The notes under the pieces were generated by a model. That model had not been told where the DNA came from. It saw only the letters and a program-made list of their open reading frames with translations, and did no database searches. From Taeniopygia guttata (taxonomy: Eukaryota > Chordata > Aves > Passeriformes > Estrildidae): a stretch of 64,000 bases of DNA. Numbering within the stretch: position 1 is the stretch's first letter; each line of letters begins with the position of its first letter. This document shows positions 11,645-21,751 of this stretch, piece by piece. The stretch is taken from NCBI RefSeq assembly GCF_048771995.1, contig NC_133060.1:1669501-1733500 (forward strand). The letters are read 5' to 3'. The position numbers were made by a program, and so were the translations under genes.

Positions 11645-14600
11645 GTGTTGGAAAGGTTTGGGGTTGGGGAAGTGTCTGATCCTAGTGGGATGGTGGGTTT
11701 GGGTTTGGGTTATGGGTTACGGGTTGGGTTTGGGGTTGGGTTTGGGTTAGGGTTAGGATTAGGATTAGGAAAGTTTTGGGGTTGGGGAAGTGTCTGATCC
11801 TAGTGGGATGGTGGGGTTGGGTTTGGGTTTGGGCTACGGTTTGGGTTAAGGTTAGGGTTAGGGTTAAGGTTAGGAAAGTTTTGGGGTTGGGGAAGTGTCT
11901 GATCCTAGTGGGATGGTGGGTTTGGGGTTGGGTTTGGGTTTGGGTTTGGGTTAAGGTTAGGGTTAGGGTTAGGATTAGGGTTAGGAAAGTTTTGGGGTTG
12001 GGGAAGTGACTGATCCTAGTGGGATGGTGGGTTAGGGTTAGGGTTAGGGTTAGGGTTAGGGTTGGGTTTGGGTTAGGGTTAGGAAAGTTTTGGGGTTGGG
12101 GAAGTGTCTGATCCTAGTGGGATGGTGGGTTTGGGTTTGGGTTTGGGTTGGGTTAAGGTTAGGGTTAGGATTAGGGTTAGGAAAGTTTTGGGGTTGGGGA
12201 AGTGACTGATCCTAGTGGGATGGTGGGGTTGGGTTCGGGTTATGGGTTTGGGTTATGGGTTTGGGTTGGGTTTGGGTTAGGGTTAGGACTAGGGTTAGGA
12301 AAGTTTTGGGGTTGGGGAAGTGTCTGATCCTAGTGGGATGGTGGGTTTGGGTTTGGGTTTGAACTACGGTTTGGGTTAAGGTTAGGGTTAGGATTAGGGT
12401 TAGGATTAGGGTTAGGAAAGTTTTGGGGTTGGGGAAGTGTCCAATCCTGTTGGGATGGTGGGTTTGGGTTTGGGTTTGGGTTATGGGTTTGGGTTATGGT
12501 TAGGGTTAGGATTAGGGTTAGGAAAGTTTTGGGGTTGGGGAAGTGTCTGATTCTGTTGGGATGGTGGGGTTGGGTTTGGGTTTGGGTTACGGGTTGGGTT
12601 TGGGTTTGGGTTAGGATTAGGATTAGGAAAGTTTTGGGGTTGGGGAAGTGTCTGATCTTAGTTTGATGGTGGGTTTGGGTTTGGGTTATGGGTTAGGGTT
12701 AAGGTTAGGAAAGTTTTGGGGTTGGGGAAGTGTCTGATCCTAGTGGGATGGTGGGGTTGGGTTTGGGTTTGGGTTACGGGTTGGGTTTGGGTTAGGGTTA
12801 GGATTAGGGTTAGGAAAATTTTGGGGTTGGGGAAGTGTCTGATCCTAGTGGGATGGTGGGTTTGGTTTGGGTTATGGGTTGGGGTTGGGTTAGGGTTAGA
12901 ATTAGGGTTAGGAAAGTTTTGGGGTTGGGGAAGTGTCTGATCCTAGTGGGATGGTGGGGTTTGGGTTATGGGTTTGGGTTTGGGTTAGGGTTAAGGGTTA
13001 GGAAAGTTTTGGGGTTGGGGAAGTGTCTGATTCTATTGGGATGGTGGGTTTGGGTTTGGGTTATGGGTTGGGGTTGGGTTAGGGTTAGGATTAGGGTTAG
13101 GAAAGTTTTAGGGTTGGGGAAGTGTCTGATCCTAGTGGGATGGTGGGTTTGGGTTTGGGTTTGGGATTGGGTTTGGGTTTGGGTTTGGGTTTGGGTTATG
13201 GGTTGGGTTTGGATTAGGGTTAGGATTAGGGTTAGGAAAGTTTTGGGGTTGGGGAAATGTCTGATCCTAGTGGGATGGTGGGGTTGGGTTTGGGTTTGGG
13301 TTTGGGTTAGGGTTAGGGTTAGGATTAGGGTTAGGAAAGTTTTGGGGTTGGGGAAGTGTCCAATTCTGTTGGGATTTTGGGTTTGGGTTTGGGTTTGGGT
13401 TATGGGTTGGGGTTGGGTTAGGGTTAGGATTAGGGTTAGGAAAGTTTTGGGGTTGGGGAAGTGTCTGATCCTAGTGGGATGGTGGGGTTGGGTTTAGGTT
13501 TGGGTTTGGGTTAGGAAAGTTTTGGGGTTGGGGAAGTGTCCAATTCTGTTGGGATGGTGGGTTGGGGTTGGGTTTGGGTTTGGGTTTGGGTTTGGGTTTT
13601 GGGGTTGGGGAAGTGTCAGATCCTAGTGGGATGGTGGGTTTGGATTTGGGTTTGGGTTTGGGTTACGGGTTGGGTTTGGGTTAGGATTAGGATTAGGGTT
13701 AGGAAAGTTTTGGGGTTGGGGAAGTGTCTGATTCTGTTGGGATGGTGGGTTAGGGTTTGGGTTTGGGTTTGGGTTATGGGTTGGGTTTGGGTTTGGGTTA
13801 GGAAAATTTTGGGGTTGGGGAAGTGTCTGATCCTAATGGGATGGTGGGGTTGGGTTTGGGTTACGGGTTGGGTTTGGGTTTGGGTTAGGGTTAGGGTTAG
13901 GAAAGTTTTGGGGTTGGGGAAATGTCTGATCCTAGTGGGATGGTGGGGTTGGGTTTGGGTTTGGGTTTGGGTTAGGGTTAGGGTTAGGATTAGGGTTAGG
14001 AAAGTTTTGGGGTTGGGGAAGTGTCCAATTCTGTTGGGATTTTGGGTTTGGGTTTGGGTTTGGGTTATGGGTTGGGGTTGGGTTAGGGTTAGGATTAGGG
14101 TTAGGAAAGTTTTGGGGTTGGGGAAGTGTCTGATCCTAGTGGGATGGTGGGGTTGGGTTTAGGTTTGGGTTTGGGTTAGGAAAGTTTTGGGGTTGGGGAA
14201 GTGTCCAATTCTGTTGGGATGGTGGGTTGGGGTTGGGTTTGGGTTTGGGTTTGGGTTTGGGTTTTGGGGTTGGGGAAGTGTCAGATCCTAGTGGGATGGT
14301 GGGTTTGGATTTGGGTTTGGGTTTGGGTTACGGGTTGGGTTTGGGTTAGGATTAGGATTAGGGTTAGGAAAGTTTTGGGGTTGGGGAAGTGTCTGATTCT
14401 GTTGGGATGGTGGGTTAGGGTTTGGGTTTGGGTTTGGGTTATGGGTTGGGTTTGGGTTTGGGTTAGGAAAATTTTGGGGTTGGGGAAGTGTCTGATCCTA
14501 ATGGGATGGTGGGGTTGGGTTTGGGTTACGGGTTGGGTTTGGGTTTGGGTTAGGGTTAGGGTTAGGAAAGTTTTGGGGTTTGGGGAAGTGTCTGATCCTA

Positions 14601-14990
14601 GTGGGATGGTGGGTTTGGGTTTGGGTTATGGGTTGGGTTAGGGTTAGGGTTAGGGTTAAGGTTAGGAAGGTTTTGGGGTTAGGGTTATGGATAGGGTTAG
14701 AAAATTTCTGGGGTTGGATTGGTTAGGGTTTGGGTTAGAGTTAAGATTTGGGTTAGGGTTAGGGTTAGGGACAGGGTTAGGGTTAGGGTTAGGGTTAGGG
14801 TTTGGGTTTGGGTTTGGGTTTGGGTTTGGGTTTGGGTTAAGATTAGGATTTGGGTTAGGGTTAGGGTTAGGGTTACGGTTAGGGTTAGGGTTACGGTTAG
14901 GGTTAGGGTTTGGGTTAAGATTAGGATTTGGGTTAGGGTTAGGATTAGGATTAGCATTAGGAAAGTTTTGGCTTTGGGGCAGCGTCTGAT
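11645..14990. repeat. Telomere-like TTAGGG/TTTGGG array with 80-110 bp units in ZNF692 intron
   Basis: About 35 units begin AGGAAAGTTTTGGGGTTGGG, then GAAGTGTCTGATCCTAGTGG and GATGGTGG, followed by variable runs of TTTGGG, TTATGGG, TTAGGG and TTAGGA hexamers. Pure (TTAGGG)n stretches occur, for example about six units at 12030-12065, with others near 14636-14660 and 14755-14800. A block of about 665 bp is duplicated almost exactly (about 13230-13895 and 13895-14560). The array is interstitial and is not a chromosome end. Confidence 0.93.
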
Positions 14991-15092
14991 CCTACGGGGC
15001 TGATAACTGGAACCCCCTAGAACTGGTCGAGGGTCTGCAGGTGAGGAATCGAGGGGGACCTGAGGACAGAAACATTACCGGGATGTTCTCAC

Positions 15093-15446
15093 CTGTGCCA
15101 CCACTGTCACCCCCATCTCCCATCTCCTCGTCACCCTGGTGTGACGCGGCCATTCCCTCCTCTCCGTCCTTGTTGGCTCCCGCCGCGTCCCTTCGCAGTG
15201 ATCGCCGACGTGTGGCGCCCAACGTGGGGCCGCACTCCATGTCCCCGGAATCGCCACCGGCCCCGGAATCGCCGGAATCGCCGCCCCACGAGAAGCGGTG
15301 CCCGGCCACGCATTCCCAAACCAGCGGTGCCGCGCCGCCAGCTGTTGGCAGCTGGATGTCGGGCACGAAGCTGCACTCCTGCCCGTGGCTGTGGGACAGC
15401 ACCACCAGGCGCTGCAGCGCCGCCGGCTGCAGCCGCTCCGGCTCTG
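15093..15446 (-). CDS. ZNF692: ZNF692 exon, conserved N-terminal domain part 2
   Basis: The exon begins AEPERLQPAALQRLVVLSHS, continues HGQECSFVPDIQLP, then APLVWECVAGHRFSWGG, and ends in a glycine/serine/acidic tail. The segments LVVLSHSH, ECSFVP and LVWEC-x-AGH-x-FSWG match human ZNF692. Length is 354 bp, phase 1 on both sides, with donor ACAG|GTGAGA. The acceptor is a tandem CAGCAG, so two products differing by one alanine are possible. The tail contains short coding repeats of the GDSGDSG kind. Confidence 0.92.
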
Positions 15447-15731
15447 CTGGGAAAAAAACACAGAAATCGGTGAAAAACGCCTCCAAAATCGCGTTTTTTA
15501 GGTGCGTTGGGACGGCCGCTAGGCTCTCAAGGTTCTCGTTGTGACGAGGAACTTTCAAACAGCTTCCCCCAAAAAATAAAAACAAACTGGCGATGCCAAA
15601 ATTAGGGAACGCAGGATTTGCAAACCCAAAGCAGCTCCGGCTGCTTCTCCAGCACCCAACCCAAGAGGATTCCACCACCACGAACTTCTAAATGACCCAA
15701 ACCGAGGTGAAATTAGGAGGGAAACACCCAC

Positions 15732-15763
15732 CTGAGCTCCAGGTGGAGCCATGAGAGCTGTAC
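15732..15763 (-). CDS. ZNF692: ZNF692 32-bp exon
   Basis: The exon encodes (R)YSSHGSTWSS, which corresponds to the human RYTSSGCVL region. The acceptor is tctcacgcag and the donor is CTCAG|GTGGGT. Length is 32 bp, phase 2 to phase 1, which joins both neighbours exactly. The exon is short but its position, phases and partial similarity agree. Confidence 0.82.
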
Positions 15764-15883
15764 CTGCGTGAGAAGACGAGAGATGAGCAAGGAGAAAAGG
15801 AGAAAATCTGGATTTTTTCCCCCATATGAGGTCGGGGACGGTTTTTAAGGGATTTTTAAGGAATTTTTCATCCCTTTAATGAC

Positions 15884-16068
15884 CTGTCGAGGAGGAACTG
15901 TGCCAGCTGGGAGTGGAGGGCAAATCCAAGCTGCTCCTTGAGGCGGCACCAGCGCTCCAGGTGCCCCCCGATGCGGATGCGGCATTTGCTGCGCCGCGCG
16001 TCCAACTCACGGCGCTTCTGCCGCCGGGACAATTCCGGCACCGGCGGGGGACCCCCGTGGGCGAGGGG
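15884..16068 (-). CDS. ZNF692: ZNF692 exon, conserved N-terminal domain part 1
   Basis: The exon encodes PLAHGGPPPVPELSRRQKRR and then ELDARRSKCRIRIGGHLERW, followed by CRLKEQLGFALHSQLAQFLL and D. This is the arginine-rich block that starts human ZNF692 (RREKRRQLDARRSKCRIRLGG). The donor is GACAG|GTCATT and the acceptor is cccccccag. Length is 185 bp, phase 0 to phase 2. There is no ATG in frame near its start, so translation probably begins in an upstream exon. Confidence 0.9.
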
Positions 16069-16084
16069 CTGGGGGGGACACGGG

Positions 16085-17115
16085 GCTGGGGTGAGTCTGG
16101 AGGGGGTCCTTTAATTAATTAATTTAATTTATTTTAAATTAAAAAATTAATAAATTTAATTAATGCTCTTAATTAATTATGGGGACGCTAATTATGGGGG
16201 TGGTATTATGGGGTGGTGTTAAGGGGGGAAGGGACACATGGAGGGGGTCCAGGAGGGGGTTTAGGTGAGGAATTACGGTCCCTTAATTAATTACGGGGAC
16301 GCTAATTATGGGGGTGGTATTATTTAATTAATTATGGGGACGCTAATTATGGGGGTGGTATTATGGGGTGGTGTTAAGGGGGGAAGGGACACATGGAGGG
16401 GGTCCAGGAGGGGGTTTAGGTGAGGAATTACGGTCCCTTAATTAATTATGGGGACGCTAATTATGGGGGTGATGGGTCCCTTAATTAATTATGGGGACGC
16501 TAATTATGGGGTGGTGTTAAGGGGGGAAGGGACACATGGAGGGGGTTTAGGTGAGGAATTACGGTCCCTTAATTAATTATGGGGACGCTAATCATGGGGG
16601 TGGTGGGTCCCTTAATTAATTATGGGGACGCTAATTATGGGGTGGTGTTATAGGGGTGGTGTTAAGGGGGGAAGGGACACATGGAGGGGGTTTAGGTGAG
16701 GAATTAGCGTCCCTTAATTAATTATGGGGACGCTAATTATGGGGGTGGTATTATTTAATTAATTATGGGGACGCTAATTATGGGGGTGGTATTATTTAAT
16801 TAATTATGGGGACGCTAATTATGGGGGTGGTATTAAGGGGGGAAGGGACACATGGAGGGGGTCCAGGAGGGGGTTTAGGTGAGGAATTACGGTCCCTTAA
16901 TTAATTATGGGGACGCTAATTATGGGGGTGGCATTATTTAATTAATTATGGGGACGCTAATTATGGGGGTGGAATTTTGGGGTGGTGTTAAGGGGGGAAG
17001 GGACACATGGAGGGGGTCCAGGAGGGGGTTTAGGTGAGGAATTAGCGTCTCCTAATTAATTATGGGGACGCTAATTATGGGGGTGGTGTTAAGGGGGGAA
17101 GGGACACATGGAGGG
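16085..17115. repeat. Composite tandem array in ZNF692 first intron
   Basis: About ten irregular units combine TTAATTAATTATGGGGACGC, then TAATTATGGGGGTGGT, with GTTAAGGGGGGAAGGGACAC, then ATGGAGGGGGTCCAGG and TTTAGGTGAGGAATTACGG. Unit length varies from about 50 to 200 bp because sub-blocks are present or absent. It fills the presumed first intron of ZNF692. Confidence 0.9.
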
Positions 17116-17362
17116 GGTCACCAGAAGGGTGTGGCCCCCCCAAGCCCCACCTCCCAAAACCTCTCCCCTCCCATTGGCCACACCCAGTTTGGCCACGCCC
17201 CTTTAAGCCACGCCCCTTCCCCCGGGGCGCCCCCCCCATCCCCACCGCCGCGCCTTAAAGCGGATGAGGCAACCGGAGAACGGAGAGGGGCGGAACGGGG
17301 AATCCCCGCGGCTCCACGACGGTCCCGCCGCCTTTTCCACCCTCTCCTCGCCATTCCCGAAC

Positions 17363-17386
17363 CTTCTCCGCCGCTCCGCGCTCCAT
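17363..17386 (-). CDS. ZNF692: Tentative ZNF692 first coding exon (MERGAAEK)
   Basis: An ATG at 17384-17386 opens the frame MERGAAEK and ends at AAG|GTTCGG in phase 0, the phase required by the exon at 15884-16068. It lies about 75-100 bp downstream of the promoter motifs on the same strand. The donor is weak (GTTCGG), the N terminus is not conserved, and other ATGs lie nearby, so the start codon is a best guess. Confidence 0.4.
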
Positions 17387-17460
17387 CCCGCGCCCGGTGG
17401 GCCCCACCGCGGGCCGTGCCCCCTTTAAGAACCGCCGGACTCGCTGAGGGAGCGACGAGA

Positions 17461-17566
17461 AAATGGCGGAGGCCACGCCCACCGTGCGCGCGGTGCCGCG
17501 GGGGACGCTGGGAGTTGTAGTCCGGCCGCGGGGGGTGGTGGGACACTTCCGGGTTCTGATTGGGGG
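17461..17566 (-). promoter_or_regulatory. CpG-rich ZNF692 promoter with ZNF143, ETS, NF-Y and YY1 motifs
   Basis: On the minus strand, in order, there are a CCAAT box (CCAATCAGA, complement of 17559-17563 and flank), an ETS site CCCGGAAGT (17545-17553), a ZNF143/STAF-type element ACTACAACTCCCAG (17508-17521) and a YY1-like CCGCCATTTTC near 17460-17470. This combination in CpG-rich sequence is typical of TATA-less housekeeping promoters, with the YY1 site just downstream of the start. The transcription start near 17470 is inference. Confidence 0.75.
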
Positions 17567-17579
17567 AGGCCGGAAATGG

Positions 17580-18320
17580 AAAATTTAAATTTTAGAAGAT
17601 TTTAATTAGAGATAAGCCAGAATAATGGAGTTAATTAAAATAAATGAGTAGGCCTTGATGAGGTTAAGAGTTAGTAATTAAGTAATAATTGGTTGCTCGT
17701 CAGCACAATAATTAATTAGCTGGGTTTATAATGAAGGATATAAAGTAATTAATTAAATAAAGTGATTAGCATATGAAATGATTAGCATACAAAATGATTA
17801 GCATACAAAATGATTAGCATGCGAAATGATTAGCATGCAAAATGATTAGCATGAGAAGTGAGGAATGGGATGGACCAAAATATTTATTATTATTGTTTTT
17901 AAATTATAATTATTTTTTTATTATGTATATATTTATTATATACATTTATTATATTGTATATATTCGTTATACTATATTTATATATTATAATGATTCTTTT
18001 ATTATAATTATGGTTATATTTATTATTATTATTTTATTGTTTATTATACAAATAAATATGAATATTTATCTGTAGTTTTTGGTGTTCCATACTTGGGATG
18101 AACCAAAATATTTATTATTTTTTAAAAATTATAATTATTTTTATTTTTTATATATATATATATAAATAAATGCACCCAAAATTGAAAGAAATCCACCTGA
18201 AATTGAAAGAAATCCACCCAAAATGAAAGGAAATTCACACAGAAATTCAAATTTATCCACCCAAATTCAAATAAATCCACCCGAAATTCAAATTAATCCA
18301 CCCAAAATTCAAACTTTGTA
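17580..18320. repeat. AT-rich intergenic sequence with short tandem repeats
   Basis: This AT-rich stretch separates the ZNF692 promoter from the 3' side of DMB. It contains about five copies of an 18-bp unit ATGATTAGCATACAAA at 17765-17850, a long run of TTATTATATA-type sequence to about 18170, and about six copies of a unit like CCACCCAAAATTCAAATTAA at 18170-18315. No gene is seen. Confidence 0.8.
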
Positions 18321-19075
18321 ACTTGAAATATCTTAAAATAAATTTACGCTTAAAAATAAATTTACGCTTAAAAATAAATGGATGTTTTAAAATGAATTTA
18401 TTTTTTTAAATGAATTGATGTTTAAAATTGATTTTATATTTTAAAATAAATGGTTTTAAAATAAATTTATATTTTAAAATAAATTTATATTTTAAAATAA
18501 ATTGATGTTTTAAAATAAATGGATGTTTAAAAATGAATTTATTTTTTTTAAATGAATTGATGTTTAAAATTGATTTTATATTTTAAAATAAATTTTTTAA
18601 AAATAAATTTATTTTTTAAAATTAATTTATATTTTAAAATAAATTGATGTTTTAAATTAAATGGATGTTTTACAATGAATTTATATTTTAAAATAAATTT
18701 ATGTTTTTAAATGAATTTATTTTTTAAAATAAATCGTTATAAAATGAATTTATTTTTTAAAATAAATTTATATTTTAAGATAAATTTATATTTTAAAATA
18801 AATTGATGTTTTAAAATGAATTTATTTTTTAAAATGAGTTGATGTTTTTAAATGAATTTATTTTTTAAAATAAATAGTTTTAAAATAAATTTTTATTTTA
18901 AAATAAATTTATATTTTAAAATAAATTTATATTTTAAAATAAATTGATTTTTTAAAATAAATGGATGTTTTAAAATGAATTTATTTTTTAAAATGATTTA
19001 AAATTGATTTTATATTTTAAAATAAATTGTTTTAAAATAAATTTATATTTAAAAATAAATTTACGTACGTGAGGG
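18321..19075. repeat. TTTTAAAATAAATTTATA array
   Basis: About 40 degenerate copies of an 18-20 bp A/T-only unit (TTTTAAAATAAATTTATA, with variants containing GATG). The stretch has almost no G or C, in sharp contrast to the flanking GC-rich arrays. Confidence 0.88.
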
Positions 19076-19084
19076 AATTTTTTT

Positions 19085-19290
19085 TTTTGGGGATTAAATG
19101 AATCAGAATTCTTGTTTTAAATAAAAATTTGCATAAACATGAGGGAGATATGAATATGCAACAGTTGGTTGTTTTAAATAAAATTTGCATAAACATGAGG
19201 GAGATATGAATATGCAACAGTCGATTGTTTTAAATAAAAATTTGCATAAACATGAGGGAGATATGAATATGCAACAGTTTATTGTTTTAG
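19085..19290. repeat. Three copies of a ~66-bp unit
   Basis: Three near-identical units contain TTTGCATAAACATGAGGGAG, then ATATGAATATGCAACAG and TTGTTTTAAATAAAA. Both TTTGCATA and ATATGCAA are octamer-like. They sit in the intergenic interval. No further structure is visible around them. Confidence 0.85.
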
Positions 19291-19374
19291 GGTATTTCCT
19301 ATATCCAAATATCCGTAATTAAATGTAAATTTTTATTACTCTAATTGTAATAATTTTATTATTATTAAATTTTG

Positions 19375-21650
19375 GGGGATTTTTTGGGATTTTTGTGGGA
19401 TTTTTAATGGGATTTTAGGGAAAATTTGGGGTTTTTTTTTTGTATTTTTGTGGGATTTTTATTGGAATTTGAGGGGAAATTTGGGGGATTTTTTTTTGGA
19501 TTTTTATGGGATTTTTAATGGGATTTGAGCGGAAATTTGGGGGATTTTTTTTTGTATTTTTGTGGGATTTTTAATGGGATTTGAGGGGAATTTTTGGGGA
19601 TTTTTATGGGATTTCAGGGCAATTTTGGGGGATTTTTTCTGGGGATTTTTAGGGGATTTTTTTTGTATTTTTGGGAGATTTTTAATGGGATTTGAGGCAG
19701 ATTTTTGGGATTTTTATGGGATTTCAGGGCAATTTTGGGGAATTTTTCTGGGGATTTTTAGGGGATTTTTTTTGGATTTTTGGGAGATTTTTAATGGGAT
19801 TTGAGGGGAATTTTTGGGGATTTTTTTTTGGGATTTGAGGGGGATTTATGGGAATTTTGGGGGGATTTTTAATGGGATTTGAGGGGAAATTTGGGGGATT
19901 TTTTTTGTATTTTTGTGGGATTTTTATTGGGATTTGAGGGGAAATTTGGGGGATTTTTTTTTGTATTTTTGTGTGATTTTTAATTGGATTTGAGGCAGAT
20001 TTTTGGGGATTTTAATGGGATTTCAGGGCAATTTTGGGGAATTTTTCTGGGGATTTTTAGGGGATTTTTTTTGTATTTTTGGGAGATTTTTAATGGGATT
20101 TGAGGGGGATTTATGGGAATTTTGGGAGATTTTTAATGGGATTTGAGGGGGATTTTTGGGGATTTTTTTTTGGGGATTTGAGGGGGATTTTTGGGCAGAA
20201 ATTTTGGGGATTTTTATGGGATTTGAGGGGGATTTTTAGGGATTTTTATGGGATTTAAGAGGGATTTTGGGGGATTTTTTTGGGGATTTTTGTGTGATTT
20301 TTAATGGGATTTGAGGCGAATTTTTGGGGGATTTTTGGGGATTTTTATGGGATTTCAGGGCAATTTTGGGGAATTTTTCTGGGGATTTTTAGGGGATTTT
20401 TTTGTATTTTTGGGATATTTTTAATGGGATTTGAGGGGGATTTATGGGAATTTTGGGGGGATTTTTAATGGGATTTGAGGGGAATTTTTTGGGATTTTTT
20501 GGGGGGATTTGAGGGGGATTTTTGGGCAGAAATTTTGGGGATTTTTATGGGATTTGAGGGGGATTTTTATGGGATTTAAGAGGGATTTTGGGGGATTTTT
20601 TTTTGTATTTTTGTGTGATTTTTAATGGGATTTGAGGCGAATTTTTGGGGGATTTTTGGGGATTTTTATGGGATTTCAGGGCAATTTTGGGGACTTTTTG
20701 TGGGATTTTTATTGGGATTTGAGGGGAAATTTGGGGTGTTTTTTTTGTATTTTTGGGGATTTTTAATGGGATTTGAGGGGAAATTTGGGGGATTTTTTTT
20801 GTATTTTGTGGGATTTTTATTGGGATTTGAGGGGAAATTTGGGGGATTTTTTTTTGTATTTTTGTGTGATTTTTAATGGGATTTGAGGCGAATTTTTGGG
20901 GGATTTTTGGGGATTTTTATGGGATTTCAGGGCAATTTTGGGGAATTTTTCTGGGGAATTTTAGGGGATTTTTTTGTATTTTTGGGAGATTTTTAATGGG
21001 ATTTGAGGGGGATTTATGGGAATTTTGGGGGGATTTTTAATGGGATTTGAGGGGAATTTTTGGGGGATTTTAATGGGATTTGAGGGGGAATTTTTGGGGA
21101 TTTTTTTTGGGATTGAGGGGGATTTTTGGGCAGAAATTTTGGGGATTTTTATGGGATTTGAGGGGATTGTTTTTGATTTTTATGGGATTTGAGGGGAATT
21201 TTGGGGACTTTTTGGGGGATTTTAATGGGATTTGAGGGGGAATTTTGGGGTTTTTTTTGGTTTTTAATGGGATTTCAGGTTTTTTTTCTTGTATTTGAGG
21301 GGAATTTTTTGGGAATTTTAAAAGGACTTTAATAGAATTTGAGGGAGATTTTAGGGGGATTTTTTTTTTTGAGGATTTTTATGGGATTTTTGGGGTTTTT
21401 TGGGAGATTTTTAATGGGATTTGAGGGGGATTTTTTTTTGTATTTTTGGGAAATTTGTGGGCGATTTTTAATGGGAATTTGAGGGGATTTTTGGGCGGAT
21501 TTTGGGGGGATTATTTTGGGGATTTTTAAAAATTTTTGGGGCGTTCTTAGGGGGGATTTTTGAGGGATTTTTTGGGGATTTTTTTTGGGTTTTAAATGGG
21601 ATTTTGGGGGGGATTTTTGGGTGGGATTTGGGGGATTTTAGAGGGAGATT
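19375..21650. repeat. GGGATTTTTAATGGGATTTGAGGGG array in DMB 3' flank/3' UTR
   Basis: About 60 irregular units of roughly 30-45 bp contain GGGATTTTTAATGGGATTTG and then AGGGGAATTTTTGGGG. The array starts less than 100 bp downstream of the DMB stop codon. On the minus strand most units carry ATTAAA and a few carry AATAAA (for example the complement of 20816-20821), so the transcript would meet dozens of poly(A)-signal hexamers. The true DMB polyadenylation site therefore cannot be placed by eye. Confidence 0.9.
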
Positions 21651-21740
21651 TGGGGATTCTGGGGGGGTTTTTGGAGCAGATTTTTGGGGTGAATTTCGGG
21701 TTTTTCGGGTCTCGTCGCCGTCACCATCCTGGGAAGATCC

Positions 21741-21751
21741 TCAGATGCTGC
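21741..21751 (-). CDS. DMB: DMB last coding exon (stop)
   Basis: After the acceptor cttcccag at 21752 the exon reads GC AGC ATC TGA, which completes a glycine with the last base of the 33-bp exon and ends the protein GSI-stop. HLA-DMB also finishes a few residues after the tyrosine motif. The short coding part is supported by phase and by an acceptor of good quality. The 3' UTR follows and quickly runs into the array at 19375-21650. Confidence 0.75.

Larger units (their letters stand above)
4636..17386 (-). other. ZNF692: ZNF692-type zinc-finger gene, 5' part (3' exons beyond the window)
   Basis: This is the gene span from a tentative start codon to the last exon in the window. The product is a nuclear C2H2 zinc-finger transcription factor; the human protein, also called AREBP, is reported to bind the AICAR-response element and repress gluconeogenic transcription. 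The identification rests on the N-terminal block DARRSKCRIRIGGHLERWC, the block LVVLSHSHGQECSFVP followed by LVWEC and GHRFSWG, the linker DTAQIGPKRIR, and the first zinc fingers ([46 protein letters not shown]). From memory all align with human ZNF692. The paralogue ZNF653 shares the fingers but not, as far as I recall, the N-terminal blocks. Twelve exons are called and all splice phases agree (0, 2, 1, 1, 2, 2, 2, 2, 2, 0, 1, 2). The remaining fingers and the 3' UTR lie left of position 1, behind at least 4.6 kb of minisatellite. Confidence 0.88.

Noticed and set aside
12030-12066. A chromosome end (TTAGGG run).
   Set aside because: Runs are short, mixed with other hexamers, and lie inside an intron with exons on both sides.
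17463-17580. Plus-strand ATGGCGGAGGCC as the start of a divergent gene.
   Set aside because: The frame ends after about 38 codons without a donor that leads anywhere. The ATGGCGG word is better explained as a YY1 site of the ZNF692 promoter.
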